From positions 41,001-105,000 of the forward strand of contig JAXRKP010000832.1 of NCBI GenBank assembly GCA_037039925.1: DNA of 64,000 nucleotides, read 5' to 3'. Of the stretch, positions 46,401-57,460 are shown piece after piece (the first letter of the stretch is position 1; each line of letters starts with the position of its first letter). This DNA is from Doris montereyensis. Its lineage: Eukaryota; Mollusca; Gastropoda; Nudibranchia; Dorididae. The notes beneath the pieces were generated by a model, which was given only the letters and a program-made list of their open reading frames with translations, was not told the DNA's origin and searched no databases. The position numbers and the translations under genes were made by a program.

Positions 46401-49400
46401 ATTTTTTGTCTTATTTGTTCGATGTAAAAGTAATAGCATTGTTTCGGGATGAGCATATTTTTTTTAGAAACAATAAAATACAGTAGTCGCTGAATAAACA
46501 GATAAACGCACACTTCATAAAAGCACTCTGCATAAACATATGCTTTGGTCTGTTGACTGATATTTTAATATATAATAACAATGTGTAAAGACACGGCCGA
46601 CACACATAAAGAAGGCACGCTTTTTGTCTGTAATGCAACTTTATACCCATCCATTAGAGGCCTTAAAAACAAGTATTTTGTTGAGCTTTTGTCAGAAATA
46701 ACAATAACATGAGAACAGATGACACACTTTAGTGAGCAATGCTAGGTCTAGGGCAAACGTGTCACTAGATGAGTGTGTCAGTCTTCTTCCATGTCTAGAC
46801 AGCCTTATGTCATGTTTGGCCTACACTATCGATCCCGCTCCTCAGAGAGAAAGAGATCAAGAGAGGGAGGGAGATTTGGGGGGCTGGTTTCTTGATATTC
46901 AAAAGTCAAAGGCTGTCTGTCCAGATATTATTTTTGTTAAATGCGACATTATCGATTGACCCAGATGCGTTATGAATGGCTGTGGCAGTGAACAGAGATT
47001 TCATGCAATGGAATAAACTACGATCGGTGACAGGTGATGCACACACTCACTGAAAGAGAACAAGGTGTGAGGGCGGGGCTTAATGTTCACAGACCATGAG
47101 TGATTGGCTCTCGGGGCGTGATAATCAAGGGACATAATCAATAATAATTCATGACATCTTACCTTTAATAAAGAGTTATCTCCCAGTGATTTTGATTAAA
47201 CATATGGTACGTATAAACGCACGCTTTCCTCATTGCCCAAAGGACGTGCGTTTATCCAGCGATTACTGTAATGGAAAAAAAGAAATTAACAAGTTGTTGT
47301 GGAATTTGGGTTTTCTTTGTGTTCGGATTTAAGGCTCAAGAAAATTGAAAAGCATGAGGAATCAAACTTACAAGATGATGGCTATTATTATAATTTGAGT
47401 ATGGTATTCACGTCTATCAATTTATAAGAATTGTCATTTAAAAACATTGCGAATACGGGCATCATGGTCTTAAAACAAATATGAAATAAAGGATTCATAA
47501 GATTTTTCCATTTGCTCTTGTTTTTCAATTGACTTTGATCACAAATGTTCTTATTTGTTTTCAGGTCGTGGTGGTTCATCAATATATGGAAAGACATTTG
47601 AAGATGAAATCTCTCCAGAGTTAAAACATACAGGTTAGTGATGTTTGCCATGATTATTCTCATATAGAACTGGAAGCCAGTCAAAAGTTCTTATCAATTG
47701 TACAAAGCTAGAATGGTATTCCAGTCTATATTCAATGCTTGAATAGATATACAGTAGTGACCGCCAAGATGCCCGGTGCTTGGGAAGCAGACAAAACGGG
47801 CATTTAGGCGAAAGTAGATCAGGGGCAACAACTTGGAGGTAGGCCTATTTCTGTGAAGTTGGGTTTCCTAGTGGCTTGTCAATTTCGTCCAGGATTTAAA
47901 GCTTCTTTTGTAAATCATTTCCTGGTTTAGTCATTTTTATTTTCAAGATGTAGATCTGTGTGTGGCTATGTAGAATTCAAGTTGCTGCTATGGAGGCTAA
48001 TGTTTCCTTATTAACTAGCATAACTCACACTAAAATCACGTGACTTATTCAATGACGAGACCTATGACTTATGAAGGCTAATTATCCAAATTTGGATGAG
48101 TAAAACTGGATAAAGAGTTATTTTTATTAGATTCTTATCCATTAGATTTAGATTTAAATCTTCCCAGACCAAGCTCAACACTGATGTGCCATAACCATGG
48201 GACTACACACCTTTTTGTGTCTGTGGCAAGGAAAATATCTTCCCATATATAGAATTGGGGAATTTCACTTTACACTTATTTTTGAGGAAAGAGAAAATGA
48301 GAGCTGGAGGAAGATTTTAAATTGTGTAAGTCCTGTGAAAGGCTTCCTTTGGTTCTATTTGCTTTCTTAATCTGTAAGCAAACTGACAGGCTACTTTAGG
48401 TAAAGGTAAAGCTTGATTTGTATTCTAAATCTGCGAGGTTCGTGAAAGCGAAAGCTCCGAATGTACTTTGCCGATTAATGAGTTTTGATAGACTCGCCTC
48501 TTTATGTTTCCATAACAGTCAGGTTCAAGTCAAGTACATTGACATTGAGTGATTTTAATTGGGGCTCAAGGGTTATGGGTGGGTGCATTGAATAGGTAGC
48601 AAGTACAGTACCTTCAAGGGCATTACAGCTCATAAAGCCGGAGCTTATCTCAGTTTCTATAGCGTGGATCTGAACAAGTGATAACAATCACCTCCTGGAC
48701 TCGATGCCAGTCTGATGCAGGTTTTTACTCCCAAGCTAATGTTTGTACCCATTTGCACATAGGTCAATAATAATATAGTTCATTTCTATAGCGCCCACTC
48801 CCATCTCACGACAGCTCTAGGCATATTTATACATACATATTTTTAAAAACATGAGCAATGTACATATATATATATATATACAAAATAAATAAATCAATCA
48901 ATCAAAATTGTCAATCAATCAATAATTGTCAAGATGGGAAAATGCTTGTTACGTGTCTTCAGATTTCCACTGAACATTAACTGTCTACTAAAAAGGGGAT
49001 GAGATTGGTTGAGTGGTTAAAGGCATTGCACTGTGACCCAGAGGTACTGAGTTCAGGCATTTAAGTTTTCTTTCTTGGGCAAATAAATGGGTTTTTTTAT
49101 GTTTTGTGCACACTTGGACAACATGGGTGACTCCTGTTGCATCGATTGTAAGCTTGATGATAGTCTTTATTCCTTCCTCTAAAGAATTTGGAATGCCAGG
49201 CGCGACACCTTTCGGTAAAAAATTTTCTTCTTCTAACTGTCTGTCTTACACTCGTGTGAGTAGAATTTCTCTTTTGACATTTTTTTGGTCTTTTTCTCAG
49301 GTGCTGGTATTTTCTCCATGGCAAACAGTGGTCCCAATACCAACGGAAGTCAGTTTTTCATCACATTAATCCCAACACAATGGCTGGATGGCAAGCACGC

Positions 49401-49521
49401 TGTTTTTGGCCGCGTTCACCAAGGAATGGATGTAGTCAAACGCATTGGTTTGGTAGAGACCGACGATCATGATGTACCCCTTGATGCTATCAAAATTATC
49501 AAAGCATACGTCTCATCTTAG
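43475..49521 (+). CDS. PPIL1: Peptidyl-prolyl cis-trans isomerase-like 1 (spliceosomal cyclophilin)
   Basis: Nuclear cyclophilin; the family isomerises X-Pro bonds and binds SKIP/SNW1 in the activated spliceosome. Coding exons: 43475-43551, 45158-45312, 47565-47633, 49301-49521, with GT-AG borders and compatible phases, about 173 residues (human 166). Landmarks: [68 protein letters not shown] near the C-terminus. The cyclophilin active-site set is present at Arg62, Phe67, Met68, Gln70, Phe120, Trp128 and His133. In-frame ATGs at 43442 and 43454 (and one further up at 43358) are alternative starts. I chose 43475 because it leaves the N-terminal extension nearest the family length; its -3 position is A. 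No AATAAA is seen within 1.4 kb after the stop. Confidence 0.95.
43600..43655. repeat. AGATCT/TCTAGA-rich repeat block 2
   Basis: GATCTAGATCTAGATCTAGA, at the start of PPIL1 intron 1, mirroring the block on the other side of the promoter. Confidence 0.8.
43656..44534. other. PPIL1 intron 1, nothing recognised
   Basis: AT-rich intron without assigned repeat. Confidence 0.45.
44535..44820 (-). mobile_element. SINE-B, full length
   Basis: Reverse-complement order: GGCCCATAGAGCCGGAGC, TAGCGTGAAGCAGAACAGG, TCACCTCCTGGCCAGGATGC, AAGTGTCTTTCTCAAGGAAC, B box CGGATTCGAACTCGA and head ending at GGGCCACCAATGCCAC. Confidence 0.9.
45313..47564. other. PPIL1 intron 2, nothing firmly recognised
   Basis: 2.25 kb AT-rich. 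GA-rich patch at about 46850; no supported coding exon. Confidence 0.45.
47750..47830. repeat. Diverged copy of the GGCATTTAGGCGG repeat
   Basis: ACAGTAGTGACCGCCAAGAT and ACGGGCATTTAGGCGAAAG; compare GGCCATTTAGGCGG and GGCGGTCACTGTTGTG at 62.4 kb. Confidence 0.5.
48618..48765 (-). mobile_element. SINE-B, head-truncated
   Basis: ATTACAGCTCATAAAGCCGG, AGCGTGGATCTGAACAAGTG, CACCTCCTGGACTCGATGCC, CCCATTTGCACATAGGT. Confidence 0.8.
48765..48935. repeat. TATAGCGC-type repeat plus simple repeats
   Basis: TCATTTCTATAGCGCCCACT, then (TA)n and AATCAATC runs. A similar GACATTTATATAGCACATTT with AAGCGCTGTACA is at 51850-51925. Confidence 0.5.
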
Positions 49522-50498
49522 CAACAGCAACACTTTGTCTGTTAGAAAAAGTGGGGGAGCTCCTTAGATTAATGTGAAGACTCTGCAAAATTCACTGAGT
49601 TTCATTGAGTCTTTTGAACACATTTTCAAGGGAATAGGAAACTAAGCTGCAACACAAGATGGCTTATTTATAAAGGTTTTTTAATTACTCAGCCATTATA
49701 TAATGACAAGCCATTAGTTGTCTTCAGTGGTTGCTAAGTGACCTTTCACCTTAAGATCAGACATAATGTGACTGGATGTTAGGTTTTTTAGCCTTAAAAT
49801 GTTCAAGTTAAAGCATTTTTTTAAATACTAGATCTAGACCATTGTTTTTATTTTATTTTATTTCTCAATTTCACAATTGATTTCACACATTTAGCTATCT
49901 CTCAGTTATCTATCAACCAATTCTCTTCAATTTTTCAGGACATTGGTTGAAGATGTTTTGCAAAAGAAAAAAAAGATTTTTGTAAAAAAAATTGCTTTAT
50001 AATTATTTTCTTTATTTTTACATTTTATATTGAACAGTTGCATTTTTTTCTCTTTTACTCATATGCCATTTTGATTTGGCTTATGATCCACTTATAAAAA
50101 AAACAACTCTCTATTTGATTTTTATACATAATTTCAAGTTAACATTTGCCAAATGTGGACTGAATAGGTTCATAAATAGTATCCGAAAAGAGCTTTGAAA
50201 TTTTCACTATATTAAGTTGTTTGTCTTGGTTTCCATGGCACCGCAAACTTTTAAACATAATTTAACATATTTAGGTTTAGCATTACATTGGCCACATAAA
50301 AAGAACAGGTATTTACAGGAGTATTGATTTTTTATCTCAAAGTTGCATGGAAGTACTACACATAGTATTATTTTAGCCCTATTCACCTACTCTTGGTATA
50401 AATTTTAGGGCTTGGCTTTAACTAAGGTAGTGAAAGTACTTTGATTTGAGCTAATCTGATAATATCTGAGACTTGGATTCCAATAAGTAACCTTCCAT
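49522..50498 (+). other. Probable PPIL1 3' UTR and downstream DNA
   Basis: AT-rich sequence with T-runs following the PPIL1 stop. No ORF or recognisable repeat is seen until the SINE at 50499, and no canonical AATAAA was found, so the 3' end is unknown. Confidence 0.4.
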
Positions 50499-51310
50499 CA
50501 AGGCCCATAGAATGGGAGCGTATCCCATTTTCTATAGCATGATGCAGAACAGGTGATTATTATAACACATGTAATAATAATGACAGGTGATAATAATTAT
50601 CTCCTGGACAGGGTGTTAGTCTACTATTACAGGTATCTACTCCCAAGTTGGTATTGTTAGCTGTTACGAAGGGTAATGGAGCAAGACAATTTTATCTAGA
50701 TCTAGATGTTGACGAAGGCGTAGACGCAATCCAGAAACGCCAACGCTCAATTAATAATTACAACAAAGACGTTTATTATACTCACAGTCGACATTCAATC
50801 AATGAAGTGAAGCGATTTCACAATGCTGATATATAATGATGGAATCACAGTCATGTACTTCTCTCGCACTTGTCGAATCTATTTCTCGCAGTCTCCCTCA
50901 ATGATAGATAAATTGCCCTTTTATACTTAAAACACTGTTCCAGAACGTTCAAGACAATACAAGAAGTTTCGATACCATTCCACACAAGTGTAGATACATT
51001 GTCCTTCTTTCTAGACATAAAGAAATCAAATACTAGGGCGCACCAAAATGGTTACGTCACAATCTCTAGAGGCTTTCATACGCTATGATCGATTATGTCA
51101 TGTGTTTTCATTTACTTCGGGAAATATCCTTCAGAGAAACAAGTAACTCTGTTACACTAACCATTTGAACTGGGTTGAACTGATAAAATACATTTTTAGT
51201 GTGTTTTCCCAAGGAACACAATGCTGTGCCCAGCGTAGCTAGTGATTTAGCTAGGTTCAAACCCAGTGACCTGTTCCTAATTCCAGCAACCTAATTACTA
51301 GGCCACTGAT
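50499..51310 (-). mobile_element. SINE-B split by a solo LTR
   Basis: SINE tail at 50499-50661 (GGCCCATAGAATGGGAGCG, CATGATGCAGAACAGGTGAT, CTGGACAGGGTGTTAGTCTA) and head at 51157-51310 (CCAAGGAACACAATGC, GGTTCAAACCCAGTG, TAGGCCACTGAT), interrupted by 495 bp. Confidence 0.82.
50662..51156 (-). mobile_element. Solo LTR (495 bp), Ty3/gypsy-like ends
   Basis: On the minus strand it starts TGTAACAGAGTTACTTG and ends CCTTCGTAACA. It has TATAAAAGGGC (50915-50925) and, downstream, AATAAA (50772-50777), the expected promoter-to-poly(A) order. No clear target duplication, so the exact edges may be off by a few bases. Confidence 0.75.
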
Positions 51311-54264
51311 TTCACATAAATTTGCGTTCCAGTACTGAAATATTTCAGAATATGACTTTTCCATGATCTTGAAACACAACACGCATTTACTTTCTGTAAA
51401 GATAAATAACTCCCATCACATCATATTTTGTTCCCCATTCATACCTTGTGTTAATATGATGTAGAAAGTGGATTATTATTATAATGTCACTAAAACATAT
51501 TTGAAAATCGTCATATGGAATGCATTATATTATGTTTGTACAATGTATTAGTTAAAATGTATGTGTGTGCAACAGTGTGCTTGTGTGTATTTTCGGGTGA
51601 AAACCCCAAAAAACTATGAATATTTTAAAATGGAATAAATTCATGTTCTTGTTGACTAACCAAAATCTTGTTAATGTTATCACTGGAATATTTAATTTTT
51701 AGAGGTTTTGTCTGGATGTGTGTTAGATTTTGCAGTTGGTAGATGTGTCTACATGTTAATGTTATCCCTTCGTTGATGGACAGTTTTCTAAGGTGCTTCA
51801 GTAGGTCCCTCCTCTTTCCTTTCATTCTTTAAAGTAAGGAAATAATAAAATGGACATTTATATAGCACATTTATATCTCGTTTGAGAGAACAAGATCTAA
51901 GCGCTGTACATTAAATTACATAAACGTTGACGAAAAGGGTTAAATGCACATAGTGATATAATATATATATAGGCAATATACATGAACATGATATTACTAT
52001 TACAAATGGGTAGAATATACAATGCTAAACAATAGCATAACAAGATGAAGCATTCTTTAGTAAAAGTGTGCAAATAGGGCAATAAGAATCACCCTCAAGA
52101 GAACTGGGCAAGTATTTTCATTTGACAAAACGAATTGTCTTTAAATTCTTAAAATACCAAAATGATAAATTTGATACTCAAGAATTGAGTTGTCAGTTAT
52201 TAACGAAGAATGAGGATGTCCCCTAGTGTATTTCAACCAACGGGACAAACCCTACATTTAGTGATGCCTAACTTAACCTTATTCTTCTCTGACTCCTCTC
52301 CTCATGTCTGCGAAAAGAAATGAAAAACATTAGGGGTACATGTACCGGAAAATCGAAACATGGAAAAGTGCTTTGAAGTCCCGCATAGATTTAATCATTT
52401 CAGTTCAAGTGTGACATTGGGGGGGGGGGGTTGTCATAATATTATTGTTAGTGTTTTTTCACAAGGGAAAGAGGGTTGGCCATAGGGCGGATTTACCATA
52501 CGGACATACAGGACAGAGTCCTCCCTGACAGATCAACAATTTAATCACCAATGTTAAATATTATCTTCATACAACTCTAAAATCATTGAAGGCCCTGGAA
52601 ACCTTCAGTGCTAGTTCACGTAGAAAGATATATAGTAGTAGTTAAACAAAGTCTGTAAGCGGTATCACGTGATGCGACGGGACAGACGACCGGACACGCC
52701 AAGCGAGCGGTGAGTGAGTCTATTTTTAGAGGGGGACATTTTGCGTTTGTGTCCTCAAGAGCTGATCGTCTTGACTGTAATCAGAACCCAATGTTTTTCA
52801 AAATGAAGGCCTGAAAGATCAAGGTGGCCTTGAGAATTGGTAATGAGAACCCAATGTAGGGAAATCTGAAAGTATAGGTGAGTTGGTTAGGGGCACTTTG
52901 CATTGGTGTCCCACGTTTGGCGCATTGGCATGCGTAAATGAAAACTGGCAAAACTTTTGTGTTTTATTCGTTTGGCTTGCAGTTTAAAGCCTAATCTTTA
53001 AGCTTTGCTCATGCATATCAACATTTTTTTTAAATTAACATCGATTTATATACTAATATCAATAAATAATATCAGTTTTTAAGTTGTATTTTAAACTTTT
53101 TAAAATTCTGAAATTGAAAATTGAAAAAAGATTGATAATTTACTTTCTACCTGCCAGCGTACTTAATCCCTAGCACAGCTGCCTAGTCGATAATTGTTTT
53201 TATGTAGATCTAGATGAGTAGATCTAGATCTAATTACAAACAGATCACGGCAGTGAGATGGTACTTGTTACTGTAGAGTCTTATCGTGGATAAATGTATA
53301 ATAACTTATTGATCTGTGACTATTGTGTTTATTAACTTAATGGTGAAGGAGGTAGATTTTCTTAAAAAATAACTTCAAAAGTTTGAAGCATGATGATAAG
53401 TTTTACAAATAAAACATTTAGGACCTCATCAACTGTAAGTGTAAGACATCGCGTTTTCAGCGAAACCCATCTCGTATGATACTGTCAAATGGTTGACTAT
53501 AAGCGTAGAAGGAAAGTACTTGTTTTGCTTCTATTATTTATTATTTGAAGGCGATAACATTTTGTTACAAAGTGGTTGCGCTGATATGAAACATTTCAAA
53601 TGGTTAAGATTAATAAGATAAAGAAGGATCAATCTAGTTCAGAATGGTCAATGCTGTCAAATATGTCACAAACAAATAACAACATGTTTATGATCTAAAT
53701 GTTTTAATTGTTTTAAATGTCAGTTCTATGAATACTTTTGCTTTATCGATTTGCGTCATTGAAGACCAAACGGGCTCATTTTGTACACATAAAGGAAGAT
53801 AAAGTGATTGTGACGTCATATTCGTTGATTTTTATTCCTTTTTATCACCGTTTTAAAGTCCATCTAGTTGTTTAGGGATTAATACCCTTGGTTAGCCATT
53901 CATTAGAAGGACCCACACCGGCGTCAGCCCATACGGTCAATGCTGTCAAATACCCAGTCACAAACAAAAAACAACGATCCATATCCGAAACACTATGGAA
54001 GACATGATCGACTAAATGGGAGACAATTTTAAGGTTTTTTTACAAAATGTCTTTTCCAGCATGTCTATGAATAGCATTTTGCAATCTCAAAGTGGACTGG
54101 AGGATCAATCAGAATTTGTCATCAATGGATGAAGACCAATTCTTTGGTACAGCTCGATCGTCTATTTACAACAAAAAGGACCCGCTTCATCACAACAGAG
54201 GATATAGGTGGTGAAATTCGTCAAGAGATTTCCGCTTTTGTTGTATGAGATGGACCTAAAAAAT
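51311..54264. other. Intergenic, low content
   Basis: TATAGCAC-type repeat at 51850. Repeated phrase GGTCAATGCTGTCAAATA at 53646 and 53936. Short AGATCT run at 53208. A short frame (MDEDQFFGTARSSIYNKKDP) at 54125 has no recognised similarity. Confidence 0.4.
52650..52709 (+). promoter_or_regulatory. CpG-rich patch with CACGTG and a donor site: possible first exon
   Basis: In otherwise AT-rich DNA this 60-bp stretch holds about ten CpG, a CACGTG E-box (near 52666) and ends in a good donor (GCG|GTGAGT at 52709/52710). It could be a non-coding first exon, but no downstream gene was identified. Confidence 0.2.
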
Positions 54265-54681
54265 TTTTGATGAGCTTCCTTTTTATTAGCCACAGTACCA
54301 ACAACAATTTTCTTCCTACATGCCAATTTCTACAAATGCCTGTGTTGTTGACCGTCGGGTTCCGCTTAAAGCCGGCAAAAAAACGTCGGGTCGGGTCTGA
54401 CCGTCGGGCCCGACGCCATTCTAGCCTTAGGGATTGGGAAAAAAAAACATTTTTTCTAGATTTAAAAAATAAACGTTTTCAGAATTTTCCTTTTTTTTTC
54501 TTCTTCTTTTCTTTCCTTTCATTTATTTGTTTAAAACTAAAACCGATTCACCTGTGGCATGCGGAAGCGGTTACCTGCACACACTGGCTTCACGGGACAT
54601 GTAACTGTAACATCGGCCTCCCAAAGAAAGGCGGGAAAGGGGGGGGTGGGGAGTGAGTTATGCGCTTGTGTACTCACCACA

Positions 54682-54800
54682 CAGGGGACTCAGTAGTCCA
54701 GAGCAAGGTGTCGGCCTCTCAACCAAACGGTATTGGGTTCGAGCCCCGTCGACGGTTGAAAATGTTTCTCGAATGTTTTCGAGGATGTGGTTAAATCATC
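54682..54800 (+). mobile_element. SINE-A head fragment
   Basis: GGGGACTCAGTAGTCCAGAG, CAAGGTGTCGGCCTCTCAAC, TTGGGTTCGAGCCCCGTCG, then TTTCTCGAATGTTTTCGAGG; body and tail absent. Confidence 0.82.
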
Positions 54801-55507
54801 AAAAAAAAATACAACTCGCCACACCTTCGTTTTGCTTTCCACTTCCACTTCCACTTGGAAGTTCACGAGTGATGACACTGATGGACCAGCCGACTCAGAT
54901 TCAGATTGAACCCATTTATCCATGTAGTTATATTTCGTGTGTTGTCCTTTCCATCCATGTGACGTAGGCTGCTATTGCTAAATTAAGTAAAAGGTAAGAC
55001 ATCTTATTGAGTTCAATAGTCGTTTCAGACATCAATATATTCTGTCTTGTCTTTATTCAGCCGAGAAATGTCTTAAATAGAAATCAGTGTCGCTCTGTTA
55101 CAGATAATGCATTTTAATGAAGAATACAAACCAAACAAAAAAAAACAACGTTGGAATTGGAAGCCATTTCTAATTTCTTGGCATAGAACATGACTAGTAT
55201 GAGTATGAAACTATTAAGACTATGACCATGGTGTGAAATTGAATGTTTTCATTCATTCCATGCATGGTCTTCTCCTCGTGTTGATGTCATTGTTAATTGA
55301 AACTGTTGAGTGTTTTGTTTTGTTTTGGTTCGTTCAGACTGGTAGGCGTATATCAAACGTCAGCAGATGAACGGCTATTACACCTTTGCAGATTTGTTAT
55401 CTAGTCCCAGTTTAATCAAACTATATTATATCTCTTTGTTTTTTCTCACTCTGCCTATCTATCTACCTATAGCTTTCTCCTTCCCGTTTCTTCCTCTCCC
55501 TCTCCCT

Positions 55508-55653
<146 letters not shown>

Positions 55654-55740
55654 TTTGGTTGTTTTGGGGGGTTTGTTTTGGTGTTTTTTGTTTGTTGTTG
55701 TTGCTGTTTGTTTTGGGGTTTTTTTGTTTTTTTTTGTTTT

Positions 55741-56253
55741 TTCCTCTCTTCTTAGTGGAATATATAGTTGAGTATGACTCTGTACTGAAACAACGCTTTC
55801 TGTGCACTGTGTCCCTGGGTAGTTTTAGAGTGCCGGTATCAAGCGTCATCTACATATTATAGGTTCCGAAGCGGGGCTGGCACCATCACGACAGTTTAGT
55901 GCTCGTGCTTTTAAAATGGAACACAGTTTTGATGTATTGTCACAAAATTGTATTTAGTTTCAATATATCCCATAGTTTTTTTTGGTTTGTTTTTGTTTTG
56001 GTGTTGTTGTTTTTTTTTTGCAATACAAATCTAGACATCTAAAAGATAGTCATACGTAATCCTAATAGTTCTTATTACATTTTCCTCACCCCCCCCCTCC
56101 CTCCCCCAACCTCCCCTAATTTGATTAATGCAACGACTGTTTGCTAACGCTATCATCACTACTATCATTTTACTATGTACACGACCTTTACTTTACTAGT
56201 ATTACTAGTGTCCTCCTCTATCACCACAACCACTGCCCTAATATTTGTTCTAC

Positions 56254-56284
<31 letters not shown>

Positions 56285-57030
56285 ATTGGTATAATAAGAG
56301 ATGATTATAATGATAGCCATACCTGTAGAAATATTGACTGTTAAATGAACTTAGGATAGTGATGAAATATAGTAATGGTCATTTTGGGGTTGCCTCTGCT
56401 GTCTGTTGTACTTCCATTCATCATTGCTTTTCTTGTTTTTTTTTTTTCTCCTTGTTTTATTGAATTCATTATTTCAAAACAAAACCCACTATAAGCATGA
56501 AAACAAAAACAAGAAAACATTAAAAGAATATAAAGATAAAGTAAAATAAAATAAAATAAAATACCCGAGACTTAACATCCGAATATCAACTATCCCCCCC
56601 CCCCCCCAACCCATCTTTAAACGAAAATGAAAAACACAAAGAAAAAAAAATAACGGAAGAAAATATTAGGTTAGATATCAATGTTTATTAATTTTGCATT
56701 GAAATTGAATATTTCAATCAGATTTCCCCCTCCTCCATATTTGTACTTTGACACTGCCATTTTAGCTACCGATAATATTCTATTTATCTCCTGAATTTCA
56801 GTTTGGCAAACTCCACTTGCAAATATTTATCCAAGTAATATGTCCTTCCTCATAACATATATACCATTAACAATTCAATTATTAACATGTAATTGATTCT
56901 CCTACTATATGAGGATTAAAGGGGTGGCGCATTAAAATGCAATACTGGTTCACCTGACAATAACGGTGGACTGACACGGAAAGGTACTGAGATAGAGGCA
57001 GACATAAAGTTGGACATGTAGATGGAGAGA
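55741..57030. other. Intergenic, homopolymer-rich
   Basis: C-runs at 56090 and 56595, T-run at 56251, TAAAA repeats at 56540; no gene or transposon supported. Confidence 0.5.
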
Positions 57031-57031
57031 T

Positions 57032-57171
<140 letters not shown>

Positions 57172-57460
57172 GGAGATAGCGAGGAATAAAGAGATGGGAG
57201 AAGCAGGGGAAGAAGAAGAATGGTAAAAATAGCCAAGTGCGTAAGTGGTTATATTAAAGTTAATACACATCGAGTTAGATGCACAGATTAGTAGTTAACC
57301 TGCCACGATATCTTTTAGGCCGAAACATAAAGGGTCGTTTGTTTCTAATCTATCTAAAGGCTGAAATTAGTAGGTAAAAACCCCAAAACAACCAAGTATA
57401 TTATTGATGTCAGTACTACAGAGAATATAAGAAAACATTCCAACAAAATAATTTCATTCT

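Noticed and set aside
54267..54656. 129-codon plus ORF
   Set aside because: Includes a run of Phe from a T-tract and no recognisable domain.
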